A stretch of DNA of 33,202 nucleotides from Bacillus sp. J33 (lineage in GTDB: Bacteria; Bacillota; Bacilli; Bacillales; Cytobacillaceae): assembly GCF_000518885.1 (NCBI RefSeq), contig NZ_KI912517.1:389-33590 (forward strand). Direction: 5' to 3'. The stretch's first letter is position 1; each line of letters opens with the position of its first letter. The notes below the pieces were generated by a model. It saw only the letters and a list, made by a program, of their open reading frames with translations. It did not search any database and was not told where the DNA came from. This document shows positions 7,001 to 14,617 of the stretch, piece by piece. The position numbers were made by a program, and so were the translations under genes.

Positions 7001-7822
7001 ATGTTTTTGACTAATAATATGAACGATTTTAACTCTGATTGTGAGAGATGTTTTAGTCTTTGCTGTATAGCTTTGCCTTATGCAAAATCCGCAGATTTTG
7101 CCATTGATAAAGAAGGTGGTATACCTTGCCCCAATTTGCAATCTGATTTTCGCTGCCGTATACATAATGATCTAAGAAATAAGGGTTTTAAAGGCTGCAC
7201 CTCTTATGAGTGTTTTGGGGCCGGCCAAAAAGTATCACAAGAAACTTTTGAAGGCAGGGATTGGCGCTGTCATCCTGAACTGGCAAAAGAAATGTTTGAA
7301 GTATTTCCAATCATGCAGCAGCTTCATGAAATGCTCTACTATTTGACGGAAGCATTGAATTTGGAATCAACCCGCCAGATTCATGATGAATTGAAAGACT
7401 CATTGGAAAAAACGGAATCCTTAACAAATATGAAGCCAAAGTTAATGATAGAACTGAATATTCCCGCCCATAGAACAGAAGTAAATAATCTGCTTTTAAA
7501 AGCAAGTGAGCTGGTTAGGTCAAAAGCTCAGCAAGGAAAAAGAAAATCTAAGGCCAGAAAAGACTTTATTGGGGAAAAGATGAAGGGAGCTGTTCTCAGG
7601 GGAGCCAATTTAAGAGGCTCATTGTTTATTGCTGCCGATCTTAGAAAAGCTGATTTGGGATTCACTGATCTTATTGGAGCCGATTTTAGGGATGCTGACC
7701 TAAGCGGCGCGAATCTGACAGGAAGCATTTTTTTAACACAGGCCCAGATAAACTCTGCCAATGGAGATATTCATACAAAATTGCCTGCAACATTAAAGGT
7801 GCCAAGCCATTGGCTTAAATAG
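7001..7822 (+). CDS. Cys-cluster (YkgJ-like) and pentapeptide-repeat protein
   Basis: A 273-residue protein with two visible parts. The N-terminus has a Cys pattern, CERCFSLCC, then PCPNLQSDFRCRIH and FKGCTSYECFG, resembling the metal- or FeS-chelating YkgJ/CxxCxxxCC domain. A helical middle follows (about 100-180). The C-terminus (about 190-250) carries pentapeptide repeats of the A(D/N)LxX type: GANLRGS, AADLRKADLG, GADFRDADLSGANLTGS. The repeats form a right-handed beta-helix used in DNA mimics and scaffolds, but this run is short. ATG 7001 is only three bases after GGAAG; the in-frame TTG at 7007 has better spacing and may be the true start. The Nudix gene follows 22 bases later, so the two are probably co-transcribed. 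Confidence 0.85.
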   Translation: MFLTNNMNDFNSDCERCFSLCCIALPYAKSADFAIDKEGGIPCPNLQSDFRCRIHNDLRNKGFKGCTSYECFGAGQKVSQETFEGRDWRCHPELAKEMFEVFPIMQQLHEMLYYLTEALNLESTRQIHDELKDSLEKTESLTNMKPKLMIELNIPAHRTEVNNLLLKASELVRSKAQQGKRKSKARKDFIGEKMKGAVLRGANLRGSLFIAADLRKADLGFTDLIGADFRDADLSGANLTGSIFLTQAQINSANGDIHTKLPATLKVPSHWLK

Positions 7823-7844
7823 AAGCAGAAAGAGAGATCGAGGA

Positions 7845-8294
7845 ATGACACAGAATGGAATCGTCCTTGCAGCAAGTGTTTCAATATTGAGAGATAACAA
7901 TGTTTTAATGATAAAAGAGAACAAGCCAACAGCTCAGAATAAATGGAATTTCCCTTCAGGACGGATTGAAAATGGGGAGGACATCCTCGCAGCAGCAATC
8001 AGAGAAGTGAAGGAAGAAACAGGATTTGAAGTAAACCTGACTAAAGCGTCGGGCATCTATCATTTTACCAGCAGCTCGAATGATCAAGTGATCCTATTTC
8101 ATTTTACTGCTGAAATTATAGGCGGCTCTTTGAATCTGGCGGAAGCCGAAATTACAGAAAGCAGATGGGTGCCGCTGTGGAAGATTAAAAGTTTCGAAGA
8201 TGATCAGCTGCGGCATGCTTTTGTGATAAAACAGATAGCTGATGCATTATTAGGTAAAAAATTATACCCATTAGAAATGTTTAAGCTGTGTTAA
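7845..8294 (+). CDS. Nudix hydrolase
   Basis: A 149-residue Nudix-fold pyrophosphohydrolase. The Nudix box GRIENGEDILAAAIREVKEE followed by TGF fits G-x5-E-x7-REUxEE-x-GU exactly, with the metal-binding Glu residues in place. The enzyme cleaves a nucleoside diphosphate linked to some moiety; the substrate cannot be inferred. It lies 22 bases after the pentapeptide gene and has only a modest ribosome site (GAGAGATCGAGGA) before ATG 7845, suggesting translation coupled to the upstream gene. Confidence 0.9.
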   Translation: MTQNGIVLAASVSILRDNNVLMIKENKPTAQNKWNFPSGRIENGEDILAAAIREVKEETGFEVNLTKASGIYHFTSSSNDQVILFHFTAEIIGGSLNLAEAEITESRWVPLWKIKSFEDDQLRHAFVIKQIADALLGKKLYPLEMFKLC

Positions 8295-8313
8295 AGCTGA
8301 CTGAGCTTAGCAC

Positions 8314-8463
8314 CTGTTGATTGAGTGGAAGGTGCGAGCTCCTCAATGCTGCAGCATTTCCTTCGTGGATTATTTAAGGATGCATATTCAATGTCCTGCT
8401 GGAGGAGCGCCGGACTGCCGGACGGCCCGCTGTTCGCTGAGCTCCAGAAACGGAAATCAACAG
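8314..8463. repeat. Degenerate Bacillus-type intergenic element with GTTGATT ends
   Basis: The outer ends CTGTTGATT (8314-8322) and AATCAACAG (8455-8463) are perfect inverted repeats, followed inward by GAGTGGAAGGTGCGAG and preceded by CCAGAAACGGA. From memory this layout (GTTGATTGGAGTGGAAGG...GGAGGAGCG...CGGAAATCAAC) matches a GC-rich repeat common between Bacillus genes. This copy is diverged, with an insertion-like AT-rich middle. The GC content of its right half stands out from the neighbourhood. Confidence 0.65.
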
Positions 8464-8536
8464 ACGAGTTTAACAGAGCCAATGTTTGAAGAAATGTAGA
8501 GAAAAAGGAATTTTCAGGAATTTTGTCGAAAATATA

Positions 8537-8557
8537 CCCTACTGATATATAGTAGGG
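8537..8557 (+). promoter_or_regulatory. Palindrome overlapping the ribosome binding site of the second dnaN
   Basis: CCCTACT (8537-8543) and AGTAGGG (8551-8557) are perfect reverse complements around a 7-base AT loop. The right arm includes the AGGGGG ribosome binding site of the GTG start at 8567. In RNA the stem would hide the site; as DNA it would be a repressor operator over the start region. Either role is inference. Confidence 0.55.
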
Positions 8558-8566
8558 GGCATTACA

Positions 8567-9697
8567 GTGGAATTTAATATAAAGTGCGAATTTTTTAATA
8601 AGGCTATTAGGGATGTCAGTAAAGCAGTAAGCTCCAAAACTTCAATTCCCATTTTAGCGGGCATAAAGATTACAGCAGAAGAAGAGTGTTTAATTCTAAC
8701 AGCCAGCAATTCGGATATCATCATTGAAATAATCATCCCTGAATTGATTGATGGAGAAAAGGTACTGGAGGTTTCAGAGACTGGAAGTGCAGTAATTACT
8801 GCTAAATATTTAAGTGAAATGATAAAAAAGCTCCCGAGTGACGTCCATATTAAGGTAAACGAAAAACGGATCATGACTATTACCTCTTCTGAAATCGTTA
8901 CAAATATAAATGGCTTCCATTCAGAAGAATTTCCAAGGCTTCCGCAGATGGAGCGTTCAGAACCGTTTGTCATACCAAGCAAAAAATTTATAGAAATGAT
9001 CAAGCTAACCGCGTTTGCATCATCAAAAAATGAGACAAGGCCTGTTCTAACAGGTGTCCATATGTCATTTCAGGATAGCCGATTTAGATGCGCAGCAACC
9101 AATTCGCACCGTTTGGCATTAAGTGAAACTGAGATTGACTGCAAAATGGAAGGCTCCATTATTGTTCCCTCCTCCAGCCTCAATGAACTAGCTAAATTAA
9201 TGGTACATGAAGATGGAGAAATACTTATATTTCTTACTGAGAGTTATATCGTTTTTAGAGCAAAAACGGTTTCTTTTTATTCACGCTTAATTGAAGGCAA
9301 ATATCCGGATGTTGCTGGGCTTATCCCAAAGGAAGCAAAGACGGTGATGGTTCTAAATACAAATCAGCTCTTAAAAGGGATTGACCGGGCCAGCCTGTTT
9401 GCAAGTGATTGGAAAAATAATAATGTCCATATCGAGATCAAAGCTGGCAAGAAATTAAAAATCTCCTCTGACTCCTCGGCAGTAGGATATATTGAAGAAA
9501 CTCAAAAAATATATGAATTAAGCGGGGATGAGGAGCTTTCAATTTCACTGGATGGAACCTTCTTAATGGAAGCATTAAGAGCAATAAAGGAAAATGAAGT
9601 CCGCTTGAGTTTTGGGGGCTCAATGAGACCGGTTTTGATTGAGCCAGCAGGCAATCCTTCCTGTCTCCATCTGATTTCTCCAGTCCGTTCGAACTAA
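8567..9697 (+). CDS. dnaN: DNA polymerase III subunit beta (sliding clamp), stand-alone paralogue
   Basis: A full-length 376-residue sliding clamp. The start EFNIKCEFFNKAIRDVSKAV and SSKTSIPILAGIKI match domain 1, TRPVLTGVHMSF with ATNSHRLAL is the domain 2 signature, and the C-terminus CLHLISPVRSN is a variant of the usual LILPVRTY end. Clamps are ring dimers that tether the replicative polymerase and repair factors to DNA. The genuine chromosomal dnaN sits beside dnaA and recF; none of those are here, so this is an additional copy. GTG 8567 follows AGGGGG, partly within a palindrome (8537-8557). It is monocistronic, with a terminator at 9781. Some Bacillus genomes carry such extra clamps, with unclear roles in repair or plasmid/phage replication. 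Confidence 0.88.
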   Translation: MEFNIKCEFFNKAIRDVSKAVSSKTSIPILAGIKITAEEECLILTASNSDIIIEIIIPELIDGEKVLEVSETGSAVITAKYLSEMIKKLPSDVHIKVNEKRIMTITSSEIVTNINGFHSEEFPRLPQMERSEPFVIPSKKFIEMIKLTAFASSKNETRPVLTGVHMSFQDSRFRCAATNSHRLALSETEIDCKMEGSIIVPSSSLNELAKLMVHEDGEILIFLTESYIVFRAKTVSFYSRLIEGKYPDVAGLIPKEAKTVMVLNTNQLLKGIDRASLFASDWKNNNVHIEIKAGKKLKISSDSSAVGYIEETQKIYELSGDEELSISLDGTFLMEALRAIKENEVRLSFGGSMRPVLIEPAGNPSCLHLISPVRSN

Positions 9698-9780
9698 GAG
9701 GAGATTTCAAATCAACCGACTTTACTTTTTCGAGCTGGAAGCAGCATAGAAAATCTGTTTAAAGTCAGAAAATCTTTATT

Positions 9781-9826
9781 TAAGCACTGATCATCAGCAA
9801 AAAGCCGCTGTTGATCGGTGCTTTTT
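9781..9826 (+). terminator. Terminator after the dnaN paralogue
   Basis: The arm AGCACTGATCATCAGC pairs with GCTGTTGATCGGTGCT (two G-T/mismatch positions) and is followed by TTTTTG. Confidence 0.85.
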
Positions 9827-9893
9827 GCTGTCTTTCGAATACAAGTCTGTTTTTCCATTTACACCCATAATAAAATGGGAGATAAGCCAAAAA

Positions 9894-9956
9894 CTTAAGA
9901 AGTGCAGGTTCAATCTTAAGAAATTCTTAAGATTTCTATTGCGTTAATGTTAAGAT
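9894..9956 (+). promoter_or_regulatory. Repeated TTAAGA boxes upstream of the two-component operon
   Basis: CTTAAGA occurs at 9894, 9915 and 9926, and GTTAAGA at 9949. The middle pair is 11 bases apart, one helical turn, as for tandem half-sites of OmpR-type regulators; the others are 21 and 23 bases away. A TATAAC -10 candidate lies at 9968-9973 with no good -35, which suits an activated promoter. Autoregulation by the adjacent response regulator is an inference. Confidence 0.5.
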
Positions 9957-10008
9957 TTTACGATTAGTATAACAATATGAAAACGAGCCGCGAGAAAGTA
10001 GGGGGATT

Positions 10009-10701
10009 ATGGAACATTATAATGTACTCGTTGTAGATGATGAGAAAGAAATACGGGATGCGATTGAGATTTATCTCAAAAATGAAGGCATAACCGTTTT
10101 GAAAGCAAAAGATGGAATTGAAGCACTTGAGATATTGAATGAGCAGCAGGTGCACTTAATTATCCTGGATGTGATGATGCCAAAGCTGGACGGTATTTCG
10201 GCTACATATAAAATTCGTGAGAAGAAGAATATCCCGATCATCATTCTTAGTGCCAAGAGCGAGGATACGGATAAGATTTTGGGCCTGCAGGTTGGGGCGG
10301 ATGATTATGTCACCAAACCGTTTAATCCAATGGAATTGGTTGCACGCGTAAAATCACAGCTAAGGCGGTATGTGACATTCGGAACCTTTGAAGGGGTTAA
10401 AAAGGTCATTGATTTGAACGGTCTCATGCTAGATAAAGAAGCGAAGGAAGTGTCGGTGAATGGAGAATCTGTAAAGCTGACTCCGATTGAATATAAAATT
10501 GTTGAATTGCTTATGTCAAACGCCGGCCGTGTTTTTTCCATAAATGAAATATATGAAAGGGTTTGGAATGAACCTTGCTATAATGCGGAAAATACAGTTG
10601 CAGTTCATATTCGGAAAATCCGTGAAAAGATTGAAATCGATCCGAAGAATCCAAGATTTTTGAAGGTGGTATGGGGAATTGGATACAAGATGGAAAAATA
10701 A
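10009..10701 (+). CDS. OmpR-family response regulator
   Basis: A 230-residue two-component regulator. The receiver domain (1-120) has the acidic pair VVDDEKE, phospho-acceptor Asp in LIILDVMMPK, Ser/Thr in ILSAKSE and Lys in VTKPF. A winged-helix DNA-binding domain (about 130-228) follows, with LTPIEYKIVELLM and the recognition region ENTVAVHIRKIREKIE. ATG 10009 follows GTAGGGGG. The kinase gene overlaps its 3' end by 23 bases, and an ECF sigma gene follows, so the three are translationally and transcriptionally linked. Repeated TTAAGA boxes upstream suggest autoregulation. Confidence 0.95.
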   Translation: MEHYNVLVVDDEKEIRDAIEIYLKNEGITVLKAKDGIEALEILNEQQVHLIILDVMMPKLDGISATYKIREKKNIPIIILSAKSEDTDKILGLQVGADDYVTKPFNPMELVARVKSQLRRYVTFGTFEGVKKVIDLNGLMLDKEAKEVSVNGESVKLTPIEYKIVELLMSNAGRVFSINEIYERVWNEPCYNAENTVAVHIRKIREKIEIDPKNPRFLKVVWGIGYKMEK

Positions 10702-12919
10702 GTTCGTTATTGCAATTATAACCATTTTATTTGCTTTCGGGGTAAGCGGCATTTTATCACTGCTAATTAATGGTGAAGAATATACGAATCCTAGCTATTT
10801 CCACACCGCTGAGTTTAGAAGCCACCTGGATCATTATGCCGGTTATCTGGAAATGTTTGAGCTGAATAACGTCACACTTGAGGAAGCCAAGGAAGCCATT
10901 GAGGTTACGAAAGAGGACATTAACGAGCATCGGTATCGCTATGGCACGCTGCCTGAACAAATAGATAATATTAAAAGCCAATATGAATATAGAATCCAAG
11001 AGGCAAAGGATGCCGAAAATAATGAATTTGCCCAAACTTTAACTGATCAAATGAACAAAAGAATAGATGATATTACGAAGAATTTTGAGAGTGATGAACA
11101 CGTTCGCCCTAAAGTAGTAAAGGAAAAAGAAGAAAAACTAGAAGATTTTTTCAAGGAAAAAGAACGAATGCGGGATCAGTACAGATTTTATGAGAAATCA
11201 TTTACTTATTATTTTGAGGACACTGCTACAGGCGATATTTACACAAATTTGAATTTGTCTAAAGATGAGTCTCCAGAAGAAGTGTTGAATAAAGAGATGC
11301 TATATTTTACAGATTACTCTATGGACAAAAATTATTTCATTCATTTTATTATGGGCGGATATGAAGACCTTGATCAGACGCTGGCAGAATCCGAATCAGG
11401 CTACTATGAAGGCCATATTGGCCTGGCAAAAAATCTCCCTGCTACAAATAAGTTTATTGAAGAAAATAATCATTTTAAACAAAAACGGATTGTTTTATTC
11501 GTTTATGCTGGATCTGCTGTTGTGGCATTGATAATTGCATTGATTGCAGGCAGAAGGTCGAAGGCACTGTCTGCTGAAATAAAAAGGTGGGAGCCATTAT
11601 TCAATAAGCTGACCATTGATTTAAGAATAATCTTATTCGGCTTTACAGCAATGGCCGGTATATTGTCGCTATTTCTATTAAATGACTTCCTTATTGATTC
11701 CTCCCAAATATCATACCATGTGTTAGAAATGATTATTGTCCTGATTGGAGCTTCCGTTCTTTGCGGCTTAACAATTGTACAGCTGAAATATATCGCTGGA
11801 GAATTTAAAAATTGGGAGAATACAAAGGCTGTTTGGAAAAAAAGCTGGACTTATAAACTGTGGATTCTGTTTAAAAACGTGGCTAAGAACACTGTAAAAA
11901 GCATAAAGGAAGCCTTTTTGAACCGCACTACAGGCACACAGCTGGTGATTGTGCTTGGACTCATTTTTGGATTGGGGATGGGTTCGGTCATCATGCTGTT
12001 CCATCCATTGTTTGCACTGCTCTACCTGTTTACTCTCGCATTTGCAGGGATTCCGCTGGTATTGGCACTTATCAAACGAATTGGCTATTTCAACCGAATC
12101 GTTGAGACAACGAACGAACTGGCATCCGGTCATATGGGGCAGGATTTGCCGATTACCGGAAAGAGTGTGCTCGCTGTACTTGCAGGAAATATCAATATAT
12201 TAAAGCAGGGTGTTAAAACGTCTTTAAGTGAGCAGGCAAAGAGTGAACGGCTTAAAACGGAGCTGATTACAAATGTCAGCCATGACTTAAGAACACCGTT
12301 AACCTCTATTATTACTTACACAGAACTTCTAAAATCAGGCGAGGTTTCTGAAGAGGACCGTTCAGCCTATTTAGAAATCATTGACCGGAAGTCAAAACGG
12401 TTAAAGCTTTTGATTGATGATTTATTCGAAGTTTCAAAGATGGCGAGCGGCAATATTGAACTAAGAAAGGAAAGAGTGGACCTGGTCCAATTGCTGCAGC
12501 AGGCACTCGCGGAGCATGACAATGCCATCACCGAATCCAATTTGCATTTTCGCGTCACAAACCCTGGTGTACCGATAATCGCTCATGTAGATGGCCAAAA
12601 GCTATGGCGCGTGTTTGATAACTTAATAGGAAATATTTTGAAGTATTCACTGGAGAATTCACGTGTCTATATTGCGATTGCTGCGGTTAAAGGCCGGGCG
12701 GTCATTACGTTTAAGAATGTTTCCAAATACGAACTCGATGATCAAAGTGAGGAACTGTTTGAACGGTTTAAACGAGGGGATAAGTCAAGGCATACAGATG
12801 GTTCTGGCCTGGGCCTTGCCATAGCTAAATCGATTGTCGACCTTCATGAGGGCAATCTGGATATTGATACAGATGGTGATTTGTTCAAAGTAACCATATC
12901 ACTGAATATAGAACAATAA
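10679..12919 (+). CDS. Large multi-pass sensor histidine kinase
   Basis: A 746-residue membrane kinase. One helix at 9-30 is followed by a ~240-residue extracytoplasmic part with charged, coiled-coil-like stretches (about 64-170). Helices lie at about 271-291, 313-334, 348-372, 421-441 and 445-465. A linker leads to the H-box (TNVSHDLRTPLTSI, phospho-His 535). The N-box is NLIGNILKYSLENS (648-661) and the G2 box TDGSGLGLAIAK (706-717). The usual DxGxG (G1) motif is absent: KNVSKYELDDQS stands at that point, as in some other bacillary kinases. TTG 10679 overlaps the response regulator gene by 23 bases. The signal is unknown; the long extracytoplasmic part and multi-helix region suggest envelope sensing. 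Confidence 0.92.
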   Translation: MDTRWKNKFVIAIITILFAFGVSGILSLLINGEEYTNPSYFHTAEFRSHLDHYAGYLEMFELNNVTLEEAKEAIEVTKEDINEHRYRYGTLPEQIDNIKSQYEYRIQEAKDAENNEFAQTLTDQMNKRIDDITKNFESDEHVRPKVVKEKEEKLEDFFKEKERMRDQYRFYEKSFTYYFEDTATGDIYTNLNLSKDESPEEVLNKEMLYFTDYSMDKNYFIHFIMGGYEDLDQTLAESESGYYEGHIGLAKNLPATNKFIEENNHFKQKRIVLFVYAGSAVVALIIALIAGRRSKALSAEIKRWEPLFNKLTIDLRIILFGFTAMAGILSLFLLNDFLIDSSQISYHVLEMIIVLIGASVLCGLTIVQLKYIAGEFKNWENTKAVWKKSWTYKLWILFKNVAKNTVKSIKEAFLNRTTGTQLVIVLGLIFGLGMGSVIMLFHPLFALLYLFTLAFAGIPLVLALIKRIGYFNRIVETTNELASGHMGQDLPITGKSVLAVLAGNINILKQGVKTSLSEQAKSERLKTELITNVSHDLRTPLTSIITYTELLKSGEVSEEDRSAYLEIIDRKSKRLKLLIDDLFEVSKMASGNIELRKERVDLVQLLQQALAEHDNAITESNLHFRVTNPGVPIIAHVDGQKLWRVFDNLIGNILKYSLENSRVYIAIAAVKGRAVITFKNVSKYELDDQSEELFERFKRGDKSRHTDGSGLGLAIAKSIVDLHEGNLDIDTDGDLFKVTISLNIEQ

Positions 12920-12928
12920 GGGAAGAGG

Positions 12929-13438
12929 ATGAAAAGGATGGATTTCTCAGAGCTATACAAATTACATTATAAAAGGCTATATCATATAAGTTATTCGGTT
13001 ACTGGTGATGCCTACCTTGCAGAGGATGTCATTCAAGAAACCTTTATCAAAGCAATGAAGAAAGCTGAAACGATCATTGATGAAGACAAAGTGGGAGCGT
13101 GGCTGTCTGTTATTGCCCGAAGAACCGCACTGGACGTTATCAGGAGAGAAAGAAAGAAAACTGCGGTCCCAATGGAGCAGGAAATGCTAGAGAGCCTTTG
13201 CGTGATAACAAAGCAGAATGTTGAACAGGAGGTAGAATCAGGGTTCACAGCTGAAGAAATCAACGGAGCAGTAAAACAGCTGACACGAAACTATCAAGAT
13301 GTTCTATTGCTAAAGGTTGAACGCGGATTAAAGGAGCACGAGATAGCTGCATTACTAAATTTAAAGCCTTCGACTGTTAAAACAAGGATATTCAGGGCAA
13401 GGAAGCAGTTGAAGAGCATGGTTCAGGTGGGGGCATAG
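12929..13438 (+). CDS. ECF-type RNA polymerase sigma factor
   Basis: A 169-residue sigma-70 family protein with only regions 2 and 4. Region 2 is LYKLHYKRLYHISYSVTGDA through AEDVIQETFIKAM and WLSVIARRTALDVIRRE. Region 4 has the helix-turn-helix LLKVERGLKEHEIAALLNLK plus STVKTRIFRARKQLK. It starts 9 bases after the kinase stop, with GGGAAGAGG just before ATG 12929; ATG 12938 is an alternative start. No anti-sigma gene follows: the operon ends at the terminator 13441-13488. This suggests control by the adjacent two-component system rather than by a membrane anti-sigma factor. Confidence 0.92.
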   Translation: MKRMDFSELYKLHYKRLYHISYSVTGDAYLAEDVIQETFIKAMKKAETIIDEDKVGAWLSVIARRTALDVIRRERKKTAVPMEQEMLESLCVITKQNVEQEVESGFTAEEINGAVKQLTRNYQDVLLLKVERGLKEHEIAALLNLKPSTVKTRIFRARKQLKSMVQVGA

Positions 13439-13440
13439 AT

Positions 13441-13488
13441 AAAAAGGAGAGCAAGCAGTCTAAAATGGGCTGTTTGCTCTCCTTTTTT
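13441..13488 (+). terminator. Terminator of the RR-HK-sigma operon
   Basis: GGAGAGCAAGCAG and CTGTTTGCTCTCC pair with one wobble, with a 13-base loop and a TTTTTTG tail. Confidence 0.92.
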
Positions 13489-13548
13489 GTTGTTATGAAA
13501 ATAATATAATCCTATCATGTGAATCATTTTGTGAAAAGTTGTCTGCAT

Positions 13549-13777
13549 CTAGCTCCAGCGCCTAGCCAGTTTTCATCCTGAAAAGGCTTCCTTGAATATC
13601 TTGCGAGGAGCATGATTCGGAGAATGATGCTTTGAGCAGCTCGGAACGTAACAAATCACTCCAGAAATCAGGACAAGGAAAGCTTCGGCAGCGATACATC
13701 GCCCGACCGAAACCGTTAGCTTTTGGGAGGACGTGGCGGTTTTTAGCAGAAGCTCCTATGTCTAGGCGCTTCTGCTT
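13549..13777. repeat. Bacillus-type intergenic element with TAGCTCCAGCGCCTAG ends
   Basis: The left end CTAGCTCCAGCGCCTAG and the right end CTAGGCGCTTCTGCT are imperfect inverted repeats. From memory the ends match a widespread Bacillus intergenic element (TCTAGCTCCAGCGCCTAG...). The 229-base interior has no open frame I would trust. It directly abuts the 3' end of the PCYCGC pseudogene. Confidence 0.65.
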
Positions 13778-13789
13778 ATGTTCTTAATG

Positions 13790-14270
13790 TTACCCTTCCG
13801 GCATTGGCGTAGGCGTAGAGGTGCCAAGTGACTCGTATTTATTATCGAGGTGGCTGCGAATCGTTTTTAAATCTGTACCTTTTTCAAACTCTTGTTTTGC
13901 CTCACGGGCAATATCAACGCAAATTCCTCAGCCAAAGCCCATGCTGTCGAGCCTGGCCGTGTTATTTTCAACGGAATCAACGAAACAATGAGTGTTGTTT
14001 ATGTGGCCATCCTCTTTCATAACAGCCGCAATAGCAGGGCATGTAGTCGAGCACTTCGGGATGTTCCACAGCAAATTGATAAGCTTCAAGAACTTTTGGG
14101 CTGTCTGTTATAGAAGTAACAGCTGACCAATCATTACTGCCGATTTTATATTCAAGCTTAGGATTGTACAGCTTAGAACCCCCAGAGTCTGCTTTATCTC
14201 CAGCAGAACAGCCGGATACTATAAGAGTACCCAGAAAAAATGGCATTAATAACTTTTTCAACAAGTCCAC
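13790..14270 (-). pseudogene. PCYCGC-motif lipoprotein, frameshifted and with an in-frame TGA
   Basis: The minus-strand frame from GTG 14270 (or TTG 14264, better spaced after AGGAG) encodes a lipoprotein signal with lipobox VSGC, then a domain reaching YMPCYCGCYE. Here one extra A in GAAAGAGG (14011-14018) shifts the frame to an early stop at 13977. After correcting it the protein continues EDGHINNTHCFVDSV, as expected for this family, then meets TGA at 13930-13928 before GICVDIAREAKQEFEKG and ends TPTPMPEG at TAA 13790. Intact members are about 150-165 residues. Two separate lesions make a pseudogene the likely reading; sequencing error could explain either. The function of the family is unknown. 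Confidence 0.75.
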
Positions 14271-14617
14271 TCCTGCCTCAAGATTAACGAAAAACCTCCT
14301 TTCAACCTTACCACGGAACTAAAACAAATTCAGTGACAATATTGGCAACTCTTAAGGAGATGAAGAGGAATGGAAAGTCTGCATGTATAGATGTTTTAGA
14401 GGGTTATTGGCTTATCCAATGCATAGAAGGTTTTATAGCCTTATAGAGATGATTATCATCGTTATAAAACCTTTTATCTGCGTTATAGAGTCATTTATCG
14501 TTAGTATAGCCAGTTTCGTATAGCGAGCTGTTTACCAAGGGCATAATAGAAGAAAAACTTTTCGGCGGAAAAAACGAAATAGGGAATATTTACGATTGGA
14601 CTTATTGCTGCAATGAA
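14271..14617. other. Intergenic stretch with a 20-21 bp repeat array
   Basis: No gene with a ribosome site is seen in this 347-base stretch. It must carry the promoter of the PCYCGC gene at its left end. The middle (14421-14530) holds the imperfect array listed separately. From 14510 the plus strand is open in the frame of the small gene at 14618. Confidence 0.5.
14421..14530. repeat. Imperfect direct repeats around GTTATAG...TTTATC, 20-21 bp period
   Basis: ATAG/ATAA cores occur at 14423, 14443, 14464, 14485 and 14506, with spacings 20, 21, 21 and 21; a further ATAG at 14520 is out of phase. A TTAT-type half-motif recurs about 8-10 bases after most of them. Read on the minus strand the cleanest units contain CGATAAATG and GCAGATAAAAGG, recalling the AGATAAAT core of the array at 528-623. 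Confidence 0.6.

Noticed and set aside
8567-9697. Chromosomal replication origin region
   Set aside because: Apart from the DnaN-like gene there is no dnaA, recF, gyrB or DnaA-box cluster.
13977-14270. Intact 97-aa lipoprotein
   Set aside because: The frame after YMPCYCGCYE is nonsense for the family, while the +1 frame continues it; it is a frameshifted gene.
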